Below the pieces are notes generated by a model that was given only the letters and a program-made list of their open reading frames with translations, did not search any database and was not told the origin of the DNA. From an uncultured Stenotrophomonas sp. (GTDB lineage Bacteria > Pseudomonadota > Gammaproteobacteria > Xanthomonadales > Xanthomonadaceae), in assembly GCA_900078405.1 (NCBI GenBank), contig FLTS01000001.1:372001-436000 (forward strand): a stretch of DNA of 64,000 nt. Direction: 5' to 3'. Shown one piece after another: positions 38,291 through 50,152 of the stretch (position 1 is the stretch's first letter; each line of letters begins with the position of its first letter). A program made the translations under genes and the position numbers.

Positions 38291-40423
38291 ATGCGCACCG
38301 CAAATCTGCCGCGCTCTTTCAGTTTGCAGACCAAGCTCGTCGGTTCTCTCAGCATCGGCCTTTTCGTCATCCTGCTGTGCGCGCTGGCGGGGTTGGGTTC
38401 GGCATGGCTGAGCCTTTCGACAGATGTGCCAACCGAGGTGGCACAAGCGGCCGATGGCGAAAAGCTGAGCCGGGTCTTCCGGGTACAGGTGCAAGAATGG
38501 AAGAACATCCTCATCCGCGGCCATGATCCCGAGCAACGGGTGAAGTATGTGGCCGCCTTCGACAAGCAGGGCAAGGAGGCATCGGAGCTGGCCACGGCGC
38601 TGGCCGAGGCACTCGTCGACGACACGGCACGCCAGCTTGCCCGCGACTTCGTCGACCAGCATGAGGAGCTGGAAGCCAACTACCACGCCGCGCTGGAGCA
38701 ATTCGCCGCGGGCGGCTACAACACGCAGGAAGGCGACAGCCTCGTCGTGGGCATGGACCGCATGCTCGGCGAAACACTTGAAACGCTGGTGAAAAGGACC
38801 GCCGAGCTGGCTGAAGCTGCGGTCGTCGTGCGTTCCCGGGAAGCGCGGCATACCCTGGTCGTTTCGGGTGTGTTGTCGATTCTTGCCGCGGTGCTGCTGG
38901 TTCTTGCCCTTGCCTGGTGGATCCGTCGCTCGGTAATCCGCCCGGTCGTGGATGCGGCCGCCGCCGCGCGCGCGGTGGCCGCCGGGCAACTCGACCATCG
39001 CACCGAAGTGCATGCACGGGATGAAGTTGGCCAGCTTGCCAATGCCATGATGGTGATGACCACCACGCTCAAGGGCGTCATCTCCGGGCAGGTCCAGATG
39101 GCCAGGCGCCACGATGAAGGACAGATCGGTTACCGCATGGACGACACCGCCTTTCCGGGCGAGTACGGGCGAATGGTTCGTGAAACGAATGCACTGGTGG
39201 CGCAACACATCGACATGAGCATGCAGATCGTGGAGGTGATGCGTCGTTATGCCATCGGTGATCTGTCGGTCGACATGGCACGTTTGCCAGGGGAGAAGGC
39301 TGTTATCACCGAGGCCATGGATGCCACCAAGGCCAGCCTGTCCGCGATCAATGGCGAGATCCAGCGCCTAGCCGGTGCCGCGGCCGCAGGCGATTTCAGC
39401 CAGCGTGGCGACACCGACAGGTACCAGCACGATTTCCGCATCATGGTCGAGCAGCTCAATGGTTTGATGCAGACCACGGACAGCAACCTCACCGAGGTGT
39501 CCGCCTTGCTGCAGGCCGTTGCCAGTGGCGACCTGACCGTCTGCATGGAAGGTGATTTCCATGGCGTGTTCGCCGTCATGCGCGATGACGCCAATGCCAC
39601 GGTTGCGCAGTTGACTTCCATTGTCGACCGCATCCAGAACGCTGCGGCCAGCATCAATACCGCCGCCGGAGAGATTGCCACGGGCAATTCCGACCTTTCG
39701 CGGCGTACCGAGCAGCAGGCTGCCAACCTCGAGGAAACCGCTGCCTCGATGGAAGAACTGACGTCGACGGTACGCCAGAACGCCGAATCCGCCCGCCAGG
39801 CCAACCAGCTTGCGATCGGTGCCGCATCCGTCGCTTCCGATGGCGGGGGGGCCGTAGCCCAGGTGGTTGGCACCATGCAGCAAATCGAGCACTCCTCGCG
39901 CAAGATTGCCGAGATCATCTCGGTGATCGACGGCATTGCCTTCCAGACCAATATCCTGGCGCTCAATGCGGCGGTAGAAGCGGCGCGCGCCGGCGAGCAG
40001 GGCCGTGGTTTTGCGGTCGTCGCCAGCGAAGTGCGCACACTCGCCCAGCGTTCGGCCAATGCGGCCAGGGAAATCAAGGCGTTGATCGAGGATTCGGTCG
40101 GCAAGGTCGCCGATGGCTCGTCGCTGGTGAACCGTGCCGGCGCAACCATGGACGAAATCGTTGCCAGCGTGCGGCGCGTGACCGACATCATGGCCGAGAT
40201 TTCCGCTGCCTCGCAGGAACAGAGCGCCGGTATCGAGCAGGTCAACCAGGCCATCATGCAGATGGATGAGACGACCCAGCAAAATGCTGCGCTGGTGGAG
40301 GAAGCTACCGCCGCCGCGCGGTCGATGGAAGATCAGGCACAGGACCTGATGGAGGCGGTTTCGGTATTCAGAACGGGAGCAGGCCGCGAGGGGGGGCATC
40401 CATCTCTGCCGCGCGTTGCCTAG
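38291..40423 (+). CDS. Methyl-accepting chemotaxis protein with multiple HAMP units
   Basis: 710-residue inner-membrane receptor. TM1 is about 17-40, a helical periplasmic part 41-186, TM2 188-210. A HAMP (211-262) is followed by several further HAMP-like segments marked by EGQIGYRM (276), IGDLSVDM (322), AAGDFSQR (365) and ASGDLTVC (411). The signalling domain has the hairpin tip region [20 protein letters not shown] followed by [20 protein letters not shown]. No C-terminal CheR-tethering pentapeptide is seen (it ends LPRVA). The ligand is unknown; FliA-type control is likely. Confidence 0.93.
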   Translation: MRTANLPRSFSLQTKLVGSLSIGLFVILLCALAGLGSAWLSLSTDVPTEVAQAADGEKLSRVFRVQVQEWKNILIRGHDPEQRVKYVAAFDKQGKEASELATALAEALVDDTARQLARDFVDQHEELEANYHAALEQFAAGGYNTQEGDSLVVGMDRMLGETLETLVKRTAELAEAAVVVRSREARHTLVVSGVLSILAAVLLVLALAWWIRRSVIRPVVDAAAAARAVAAGQLDHRTEVHARDEVGQLANAMMVMTTTLKGVISGQVQMARRHDEGQIGYRMDDTAFPGEYGRMVRETNALVAQHIDMSMQIVEVMRRYAIGDLSVDMARLPGEKAVITEAMDATKASLSAINGEIQRLAGAAAAGDFSQRGDTDRYQHDFRIMVEQLNGLMQTTDSNLTEVSALLQAVASGDLTVCMEGDFHGVFAVMRDDANATVAQLTSIVDRIQNAAASINTAAGEIATGNSDLSRRTEQQAANLEETAASMEELTSTVRQNAESARQANQLAIGAASVASDGGGAVAQVVGTMQQIEHSSRKIAEIISVIDGIAFQTNILALNAAVEAARAGEQGRGFAVVASEVRTLAQRSANAAREIKALIEDSVGKVADGSSLVNRAGATMDEIVASVRRVTDIMAEISAASQEQSAGIEQVNQAIMQMDETTQQNAALVEEATAAARSMEDQAQDLMEAVSVFRTGAGREGGHPSLPRVA

Positions 40424-40521
40424 CTTCCCGTCACGAGGGGGCGCTCTGGGGCATGGGCCGGCCTGTCTCGGCGGCAATGGGGGACGGAGAAGAGCGCTGC
40501 TGAACGGCGTCCATTGCGGGG

Positions 40522-40549
40522 CTTGAATCACGTCGCCGCAACCGCATCT
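40522..40549 (+). promoter_or_regulatory. Sigma-32-like heat-shock promoter of clpB
   Basis: CTTGAAT, a 13-bp spacer and CCGCATCT, against CTTGAAA-N13-CCCCATNT (6/7 and all but one of the defined positions). It lies 47 bp before the clpB start codon. Confidence 0.82.
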
Positions 40550-40596
40550 GAACGAATATCGCCGGCAGCGCCGGCCCCTGATTCGGGATGACCACC

Positions 40597-43182
<2,586 letters not shown>

Positions 43183-43324
43183 GAGCCCGCCATTGCCTGC
43201 CCCCGACGCGCCATTCCCGCGGCATGCGGGGGTGGCGTGTTGCACCACCGGAGCGGTGGATGTATTTAGTGGAGGGACGTCGCGCCGCCGGCATGGGGTA
43301 AGCGCAGCCGATCGGGGGGTCGGG

Positions 43325-45598
43325 ATGAGCCATTGGGCCACAACACGCAGCGGCAAAATCCTGTTGCTCGGCGGCCTGGCGGTGTTGTTGCAGCAACTGC
43401 CGGTCAGCTACCGGCTGGTCATGGACGGGGAGTCGGCCAATGCTTCGCTGGTCCACCTGCATACCGGCCTGCTGCTGGCCATCGGCATGCTTTCCCGCGA
43501 CCGTTGGGTGCTTCCCGGCTGCTATGCGCTGACCATCCTGAGCTGGGTGGTGCGTGCCCGTGCCTTCGGTTATTCCGCCGACGCCATCGGCATTGGCCTG
43601 GTCGCTTCGGTCCTGGGGTGCGCGTGGACGGTGCTGTGCGGGCGGCTCATGGGCTGGCCGCGCCCGCCGGAGCGGGAGTCGGTGACGCGTGCCGACCTGC
43701 CGCGGTTCATCATGATCGGGCTGCTGCTGTTTCCGCTGGGCCATGTGCTGCTGGCCTTGCTGGGGGACTTCCCGGCGGGGTTCTCCGGCCGGTTCAGCAG
43801 CCTGATCCAGACCCTGTTCGCCAAGTACTTCGGTGTGGTGGTGTTGACCCTGCCACTGGTGGTGGCCTGGACCGAGCGCAGGCGGGCACGGCCATTGGTG
43901 GAAAACCGCGCCCGCAAATCATGGCTGGTGCTGCTCGGGCTCGGCTTGCTGGCCAGCCTGATGCTGGGGTTGCGCGTGCGCAGCGGCCTGCCGGCACTGG
44001 GCGACGGCAGCATGGTGTTCAGCGACTACCGGGTCGCGGTACTGGGGGTGGTGGCGTGGTGCATGCTGTACCTGCGGCTGGTATATGCGCTGCCGCTGCT
44101 GTCGCTGGCGCTGCTGTCGATGGTGTTCGGGTTGGGGCGGACGGCGGAACTGGGCAATACCTCGCTGGGCTTCTTCAACCTGCTGCATCTGGCGCTGGAA
44201 CTGGGCATCGTGCTGATGGCGCTGTTCTATTACCTGGTGGCCAACCGTGACCGCGAGGACCTGTCGCGGCGGCTGGACGAACAGGCGCAACGCGACTCGC
44301 TGACCGGCCTGCCCAACCTGCGCGCGTTGCGGCGGCAGGCGGCGCAACGGCCACATGCGTGTGAGCTGGCCTGCCTGCTGCTGGACCAGGCCGACACGCT
44401 GGCGGTCGGCTATGGGCTGGGAGCGCAGTCGTCGGTGATGAATGCGGTGGCGATGCGGCTGGAGGCGCAGGGTGTGCAGCCCTGCTATCTGGGCAGCGGG
44501 CAGTTCGCGCTGTTGGCCGAGTGCGGCGGCAAAACCGACTGGACCGGATTGCTGCACGATCTCGAACAGCCCGGCTTTCTGGTGGAAGGGCGCAATGTGC
44601 GCCTGTTGCCGTACCTGGGGGTGGCCCGGTTCGGGAGTGGCACCGGGCTGGACATGGACGCGGCGCTGATGCAGGCCTCCAGCCTGGCGTTCGAGGCACG
44701 TGGCAACAACGAGGTCGAACCGCTGTACGCCGACGCCGCACAGGCCACGCTGCGGCAGGCGCAGGAGCGCATGCACGGAGCCAGCCAGGTGCTGGCCCTG
44801 CTGCGCCGGCCCGGCGGCTTGCAATTGTGCTTCCAGCCGCTGGTGCCGTTGAACGCGCAGCCGTTGCGGGGGCGCAGCGTCGGCGAGGTGCTGTGCCGGC
44901 TGAGCGACGGGCAGGGCAACCTGCTCACGCCCAATCTGTTCCTGCCGGCGATCGAGGCCGCACGGCGTGGACCGGAGCTGGATCTGGCGGTGGTGACCGA
45001 ACTGTTCGCACAACTGCAGCGGTCACCGGAGCTGGTGGCGGCCTGCGGCCGCATCTCGGTGAATCTGACCGGGCAGAGCCTGGCTTCGGAGAGTTTTCGC
45101 GTGCGCCTGCTGGAACTGCTGGAACAGGCGCCGTTGCCGCTGTCGCGGTTGTGCTTCGAGATCACCGAAACCGTGGCCATCTTCACCGCCGAGCAGGCCA
45201 GCCGGCTGCTGGACGAGCTGCGCAAGCGCGGCTGCCGCATCGCCATCGACGACTTCGGCGTGGGCATGCAGAGCTTTGCCCGGCTCAAGGAGCTGCCGGT
45301 GGACATCATCAAGATCGATGGCTCGTTCGTGCGCAACCTCACCCGCGACCCGCGCGATTACGCGATGGTGCAGGCCTCGGTGGCGGTGGCGCGCGCCTGC
45401 GGTGCCGAGGTGGTGGCCGAATACGTCGAGGACGAGGACACCGCCGCCTGCCTGCGCAAGCTCGGCGTGCATTGGGGACAGGGCTATCTGTACGCCCGGC
45501 CGATGCCGCTGCGGGAAGGGCTGTGCTGGACCGGTACGCAGGCCGGGGGCGACATCGGGGAAGGCGCCGAGCCGCAGCCGCAGATGAACCTGCTTTGA
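43325..45598 (+). CDS. Membrane GGDEF/EAL protein with degenerate GGDEF
   Basis: 757 residues. Residues 10-305 form a membrane sensor with about eight helices. The GGDEF-like domain (about 320-480) begins normally (RDSLTGLPNLRALRR), but the active loop reads GSGQF (390-394), so cyclase activity is unlikely. The EAL domain (490-740) has EVL in place of EAL (521-523), N580, E612 (FEITE), the DD pair in IAIDDFG (642-643), K663 (IIKID) and QGYLYARP, so c-di-GMP phosphodiesterase activity is plausible. Start is the ATG at 43325. It stands alone; ligand unknown. Confidence 0.9.
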   Translation: MSHWATTRSGKILLLGGLAVLLQQLPVSYRLVMDGESANASLVHLHTGLLLAIGMLSRDRWVLPGCYALTILSWVVRARAFGYSADAIGIGLVASVLGCAWTVLCGRLMGWPRPPERESVTRADLPRFIMIGLLLFPLGHVLLALLGDFPAGFSGRFSSLIQTLFAKYFGVVVLTLPLVVAWTERRRARPLVENRARKSWLVLLGLGLLASLMLGLRVRSGLPALGDGSMVFSDYRVAVLGVVAWCMLYLRLVYALPLLSLALLSMVFGLGRTAELGNTSLGFFNLLHLALELGIVLMALFYYLVANRDREDLSRRLDEQAQRDSLTGLPNLRALRRQAAQRPHACELACLLLDQADTLAVGYGLGAQSSVMNAVAMRLEAQGVQPCYLGSGQFALLAECGGKTDWTGLLHDLEQPGFLVEGRNVRLLPYLGVARFGSGTGLDMDAALMQASSLAFEARGNNEVEPLYADAAQATLRQAQERMHGASQVLALLRRPGGLQLCFQPLVPLNAQPLRGRSVGEVLCRLSDGQGNLLTPNLFLPAIEAARRGPELDLAVVTELFAQLQRSPELVAACGRISVNLTGQSLASESFRVRLLELLEQAPLPLSRLCFEITETVAIFTAEQASRLLDELRKRGCRIAIDDFGVGMQSFARLKELPVDIIKIDGSFVRNLTRDPRDYAMVQASVAVARACGAEVVAEYVEDEDTAACLRKLGVHWGQGYLYARPMPLREGLCWTGTQAGGDIGEGAEPQPQMNLL

Positions 45599-45602
45599 GA
45601 AG

Positions 45603-45630
45603 GCGTCGCCCCCGTCGATGGGGGCGACGC
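45603..45630. terminator. Bidirectional terminator between GGDEF/EAL and oxidoreductase genes
   Basis: Perfect 11-bp stem GCGTCGCCCCC/GGGGGCGACGC with loop GTCGAT. The genes on both sides converge here. T-runs are short (TTCC / CTTCTC). Confidence 0.75.
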
Positions 45631-45641
45631 TTCCATCCGCA

Positions 45642-46292
45642 TCACCAGGCGATGGTGAAGCGCTGGCGCACGTGCCGCGGCTGTTCCAGTTCGTCGGCCA
45701 CGGCCACCGCCAGATCGGCGGGGCTGATCGTGCCCGGGCCGTCGACGGCCATCAGCGGGGTATCGGTGCCGGTGCGGTAGCGGCCGGTGCGCTCGACCGG
45801 GCTGCCGGCGTGGAAGGCGATGGGCGGGCTGAGGAAGGTCCAGTCCAGCGCGGTGTCCTGCCGCAGTTCATCCAGCGCATCGCGTGCGGCGCGGGCACCC
45901 TCGCGGTAGTCGGCGGGGAAGTCCGGCGCATCCACCAGTTGCGTGCCATCGGCGGCCAGCAGGCTGCCGGCGCCGCCGACCACGAGATAGCGCTTCACGC
46001 CCGCTGCAGTGGTACCGGCGACGATGGCGCGCGAGCCGCGCATGAAGTCGCGGTAGAGATCCGGGTTGTTCCAGCCGGCATTGTAGGCGCTGACCACGGC
46101 ATCGCTGCCGGCCACCGCCGCCTGCACCTGCGCGGCATCCTGCACGTCGGCACGGACCACATGCAGGCGTTCGCGCGCGGCGAGTTTCTCCGGCTGGCGG
46201 GCCAGCGCGGTGACCTCGTGGCCGCGGGCCAGCAGTTCTTCGAGCAGGGCGCGGCCGACGAAGCCGGTGGCGCCGATCAGGGCGATTTTCAT
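45642..46292 (-). CDS. NAD(P)-binding oxidoreductase (atypical SDR)
   Basis: 216 residues. MKIALIGATGFVGRALLEEL is the dinucleotide-binding start (GxxGxxG), followed by HEVTALARQPEKL and DAVVSAYNAGW; YLVVGGAGSLL sits where the catalytic strand ends, and there is no YxxxK pair. This fits the NmrA/YwnB-like atypical SDR group. Divergent from a LysR gene 124 bp away, which probably controls it. Substrate unknown. Confidence 0.85.
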   Translation of the reverse strand: MKIALIGATGFVGRALLEELLARGHEVTALARQPEKLAARERLHVVRADVQDAAQVQAAVAGSDAVVSAYNAGWNNPDLYRDFMRGSRAIVAGTTAAGVKRYLVVGGAGSLLAADGTQLVDAPDFPADYREGARAARDALDELRQDTALDWTFLSPPIAFHAGSPVERTGRYRTGTDTPLMAVDGPGTISPADLAVAVADELEQPRHVRQRFTIAW

Positions 46293-46416
46293 GGGGAGTC
46301 CTCAAGCGGGATGGGAGGGCGCCAGTGTCCCTCCGGGGCTGTGGCGGCGGCAGTCTGCGGGGGCCACAATCACCTTGAAGCTGCGCTTCACGATGCGGCG
46401 CCGACGGGAGAGGGCG

Positions 46417-47319
46417 GTGGAGAATTTCAGACGCATGGCGCTGTTCGCGCAGGTGGTCCAGCACGGCTCCATGAGCGCGACGGCGCGCGCGCTGGGCATG
46501 AGCACCTCGGCGGTCAGCCAGCAGCTGCGCGTGCTGGAGCGCGAGGCCGGCGTGGCGCTGCTGCACCGTTCCACCCGGCGGTTGGCGTTGACCGATGTGG
46601 GCAGCCGCTATTACGCGGCCTGCGTGCGGCTGCTGGATGCGGCCGGCGAGGCCGAGGCCGAGCTCTCCGCCGCGCGCCACACGCCCAGTGGCGAGCTGCG
46701 CCTGTCCGCACCGCTGGGCATGGCCGACCACATCGGCCCGGCGTTGGGCGGTTGGTTGCACGAGCACCCGCAACTGCGCCTGTACCTGCACTTCGAGGAT
46801 GGCTGGACCGACCTGGTGCAGGCACGCATCGACCTGGCATTGCGCTTCGGGCGCCTGCCGGACAGCGATTGGATGGCGCAGCCGCTGGGCACGCTGCAAC
46901 GCTGGCCCTGTGCCTCGCCGGACTGGCTGCGGATGCATGGTGCGCCGACGGACCCCGCGCAGGTGCCGGCCAGCGAGTGGCTCGGGCTGGTGCAGGCGCC
47001 GGGGCTGGCGTGGCGGCACCGCGTTTCCGGTGAGGAACGGCAGGTGCCGGCGCACCCGCGCATCGTCAGCCACAACCAGCCGGCGGTGCGCCAACTGTGC
47101 GAATCCGGGCTGGGTGTGGCGGTGCTCACCAGTCTGGACGCGGCGCCGCTGCTGGCGGCGGGCACGTTGGTGCGGCTGCTACCGGAATGGGAGGTCGCGG
47201 TATTGCCGGCGTGGGCGGTCACCCCGCACCGGCAGACCCAGCCGGCCAAAGTGCGGCAGGCCATCGCCCTGCTCGGCGACTACCTCGGGCGGATTCCCGG
47301 CACTGCGGCCACGGCCTGA
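46417..47319 (+). CDS. LysR-family transcriptional regulator
   Basis: 300 residues. N-terminal winged HTH (MALFAQVVQHGSMSATARAL, MSTSAVSQQLRVLEREAG) and a substrate-binding domain (GELRLSAPLGMADHIGPALG). The GTG at 46417 is chosen because GGGAGAGGG stands before it; an ATG at 46393 in frame is less well placed. Divergent from the oxidoreductase gene, the usual arrangement of a LysR regulator and its target. Effector unknown. Confidence 0.87.
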   Translation: MENFRRMALFAQVVQHGSMSATARALGMSTSAVSQQLRVLEREAGVALLHRSTRRLALTDVGSRYYAACVRLLDAAGEAEAELSAARHTPSGELRLSAPLGMADHIGPALGGWLHEHPQLRLYLHFEDGWTDLVQARIDLALRFGRLPDSDWMAQPLGTLQRWPCASPDWLRMHGAPTDPAQVPASEWLGLVQAPGLAWRHRVSGEERQVPAHPRIVSHNQPAVRQLCESGLGVAVLTSLDAAPLLAAGTLVRLLPEWEVAVLPAWAVTPHRQTQPAKVRQAIALLGDYLGRIPGTAATA

Positions 47320-47394
47320 CGAAGCGCAAGATCGGGAACGCGGCCGGTGCCGGCCGGCGCTGCAATGGGGACCACCGACACGAAGGATGCCGCC

Positions 47395-48270
47395 ATGAAG
47401 ACCAACGCCTCGCACCCGCCGAAACTGGACCGCGCCCTGGCCCGGTTGCAACAGGCGATCAGCGCCGGACAGGCGTTGCCGGACCTGCAGGAACTGGCCG
47501 CCGCCGCGCACCTGTCGCCCTTCCACTTCCACCGCGTCTGGCGCGCGCTGACCGGGGAAACCGTGGGCCGCACCGCGCAGCGCCTGCGCCTGCTGGCGGC
47601 CCTGCAGCACCTGCCAGGCGAGGCCAGCGTGACCGACATCGCCCTGCGGGTCGGCTATGACACGCCGCAGGCGCTGGCGCGGGTGTTCCGCGAGGTGTTC
47701 GACGCCAGCCCCACGCAATTGCGCGCGGACCCGGAACTGCGCGAATGCTGGATCGAACAGCTGTCGAAGCCGCCGCGCCAAGACGCCACCGGCCTGCCGC
47801 CGCTGAGCGTGGAGGTGGTGGCGCTGCAACCGCTGGAAGTGGTGGCGCTGCGCCGGCAGGGAGCCTTCGACGAACTGGATGCCGGCTTCGGCGAGTTGTT
47901 CGGCTGGGCCGCGCAGCATGGGCTGGTGGAGCGGTTGCGGCAGTTGGTCGGCATTCCGCGCGACGACCATCGTGACATCGCCCCGGAAGAACTGCGCTTC
48001 GACTGCGGGCTGGTCTTCGATTCATCCCCGCCGCAGCCGCCAGCGCCGCTGCGGTGCCTGCGGCTGGAGGGCGGCAGGGCGGCGCGCCTGCGCCACGTCG
48101 GCGCCTATTCCGGGCTGGAGGATACCTGCGACCGGCTGCTGGCCGAATGGTTGCCCGGCAGCGGCCACGCCCTGCGCGATGCGCCGGTCCACTACCACTT
48201 CCTCGATGATCCCGAGGAGGTGCCCGAGGCCATCCTGCGCGCGGATCTCTATGTGCCGCTGGCCGGCTGA
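47395..48270 (+). CDS. AraC-family regulator with GyrI-like effector domain
   Basis: 291 residues. The AraC-type double HTH is N-terminal (about 10-110: LQELAAAAHLSPFHFHRVWR, VTDIALRVGYDTPQALARVF) and a GyrI/SOUL-like ligand domain is C-terminal (about 140-290), as in Rob and similar drug-responsive regulators. The ATG at 47395 has GAAGGA before it; the open frame upstream is rejected. Its last 22 nt overlap the end of the convergent ybaL gene. Confidence 0.88.
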   Translation: MKTNASHPPKLDRALARLQQAISAGQALPDLQELAAAAHLSPFHFHRVWRALTGETVGRTAQRLRLLAALQHLPGEASVTDIALRVGYDTPQALARVFREVFDASPTQLRADPELRECWIEQLSKPPRQDATGLPPLSVEVVALQPLEVVALRRQGAFDELDAGFGELFGWAAQHGLVERLRQLVGIPRDDHRDIAPEELRFDCGLVFDSSPPQPPAPLRCLRLEGGRAARLRHVGAYSGLEDTCDRLLAEWLPGSGHALRDAPVHYHFLDDPEEVPEAILRADLYVPLAG

Positions 48271-49958
48271 AGCATGGCGGTGCGCAGCCCGCGGTACGGC
48301 GGGGTGGCCATGACCATTTCCGCCAGCGAGTGCGCCAGCTCGCGCTCGGCCATCACCGTGCCGTCGGCACCGTGTTCGAGCAGGTGCTTGACCTCGGCGT
48401 CGCTGTGCGCGCGCGCCAGCAGGGTCAGGTTGGGATTGATGGCACGCAGCTTGGCCAGCGCCTCGCCGGACTCCAGTGGCTGCGGGATGGCGAGGATGGC
48501 GATACTGGCGCGTTCGGGGTGGGCCTCGGCCAGCACCTTGTCGGCCGCCGCGCTGCCGCGGATACCGGGGATGCCGGCCGCGTGCGCGCGCTCGACGTGC
48601 TCGCGGTTGTCGTCGATCACCAGCAGCGGCACGCCGCGGTCGTGCAGCACCTGCGCCAGCGTGCTGCCGACGCGGCCATAGCCGATGACGATGGCGTGGT
48701 CATGCAGGTCCAGCGACGGGCCGGGCGGGATGTCCGGTATTTCCGGCACCGGCTGGGCTTCCTTGTGCCGGGCCTGCCAGCGGTCGAGCAGGCCGAACAC
48801 CAGCGGGTTGAGCATTATCGATACCAGCGCGCCGGCCAGCACCAGCGATTGCCCGGTGGTGGGGAGGATTTTCAGCGCCACGCCGAGCCCGGCGATGATG
48901 AAGGCGAACTCGCCGATCTGTGCCAGCGAGGCGGAAATGGTCAACGCCGTGCTCTTGGAATGGCCGAACAGGCGCACGATGAAGAACGCGGCGGCGGACT
49001 TGCCGAACATGATGATCGCCACCGTCGCCAGCACCTGCCACGGGTGCTCGAGCACGATCTTCGGATCGAACAGCATGCCCACCGAGACGAAGAACAGCAC
49101 CGCGAATGCGTCGCGCAGCGGCAGCGAATCGTGCGCGGCCTTGTTGCTCAGCTCGGACTCGTTGAGCATCATCCCGGCGAAGAACGCCCCCAGCGCGAAC
49201 GACACGCCGAACAGCGCGGCCGCGCCGAACGCCACGCCCAGCGCGATGGCCAGCACCGACAGGGTGAACAGTTCGCGCGAGCCGGTGCCGGCGATGCGCT
49301 CCAGCACCCACGGGATCACCCGGCGCCCGACCACCAGCATCACCGCCACGAACAGGCCCAGCTGCACGAAGGTCCAGCCGATCGAGGCCAGCACGCTGCC
49401 GACGCTGTGGTGCTGGCCCTGCGCCTCGGGCCCGAACACGCCGGCGATCACCGGCATCATCACCAGCGCCAGCACGCAGGCCAGGTCTTCGACGATCAGC
49501 CAGCCCACCGCGATCTTGCCGCGGGTGGTTTCCAGCAGGCGCCGCTCTTCCATCGCCCGCAGCAGCACCACGGTCGAGGCGGTGGCCAGCGAGAAACCGA
49601 AGATCACCCCGTGCAGCGCCGGCCAGCCCATCAGCGTGGCCACGCCCCAGCCCAGCAGCGTCGCCACCGCAGTCTGGCCGATGGCGCCGGGGATGGCGAT
49701 GGCCTTCACCGCCATCAGGTCCTTCAGCGAGAAGTGCAGGCCGACGCCGAACATCAGCAGCATCACCCCGATCTCGGCCAACTGGTTGGCCAGCGCTTGG
49801 TCGGCGACGAAGCCCGGCGTGAACGGCCCGACCACCACCCCCGCCACCAGATAGCCCACCAGCGGCGACAGCCGCAGCTTGTTGGCCAGGGCGCCGAACA
49901 CGAAGGCCAGGCCCAGGCCGATGGCGATCATGTTGATCAGGGCAGTGTCATGGTGCAT
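48249..49958 (-). CDS. ybaL: CPA2 cation/proton antiporter of the YbaL/Kef type
   Basis: 569 residues. About 12 transmembrane helices (KLRLSPLVGYLVAGVVVGPF, MLLMFGVGLHFSLKDLMAVK, TASTVVLLRAMEE, IGEFAFIIAGLGVALKIL) followed by an RCK/TrkA-N domain from about 415 (HAIVIGYGRVGSTLAQVLHD). The MHHDTALIN start at 49958 matches YbaL; the longer open frame is not conserved. K+/H+ exchange is the family role; the ligand of the RCK domain is not visible. Confidence 0.92.
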   Translation of the reverse strand: MHHDTALINMIAIGLGLAFVFGALANKLRLSPLVGYLVAGVVVGPFTPGFVADQALANQLAEIGVMLLMFGVGLHFSLKDLMAVKAIAIPGAIGQTAVATLLGWGVATLMGWPALHGVIFGFSLATASTVVLLRAMEERRLLETTRGKIAVGWLIVEDLACVLALVMMPVIAGVFGPEAQGQHHSVGSVLASIGWTFVQLGLFVAVMLVVGRRVIPWVLERIAGTGSRELFTLSVLAIALGVAFGAAALFGVSFALGAFFAGMMLNESELSNKAAHDSLPLRDAFAVLFFVSVGMLFDPKIVLEHPWQVLATVAIIMFGKSAAAFFIVRLFGHSKSTALTISASLAQIGEFAFIIAGLGVALKILPTTGQSLVLAGALVSIMLNPLVFGLLDRWQARHKEAQPVPEIPDIPPGPSLDLHDHAIVIGYGRVGSTLAQVLHDRGVPLLVIDDNREHVERAHAAGIPGIRGSAAADKVLAEAHPERASIAILAIPQPLESGEALAKLRAINPNLTLLARAHSDAEVKHLLEHGADGTVMAERELAHSLAEMVMATPPYRGLRTAMLQPASGT

Positions 49959-50086
49959 CGGGACTCGCAGGGCAGGGGAATGCAATGATTCTACGGGCGG
50001 AAGCGGTGCGGACAAGGATGGATTGCATGCGGCATGCGCAACGCCCCGTCCTGCCGGGCGCGCGGTTGGCGTGACGTGGCGGGCCG

Positions 50087-50118
50087 AAAAAGGATTGCCC
50101 CGGTTTCCCGGGGCAATC
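50087..50118 (-). terminator. Terminator of the TonB-dependent receptor
   Basis: On the minus strand GATTGCCCCGG, GAAA, CCGGGGCAATC, then CTTTTTC: a perfect 11-bp stem with a tetraloop and a T-run, 35 bp past the stop. Confidence 0.93.
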
Positions 50119-50152
50119 GCGTGCTGCATGCGGTGGACTGATCAGTCGTGGC

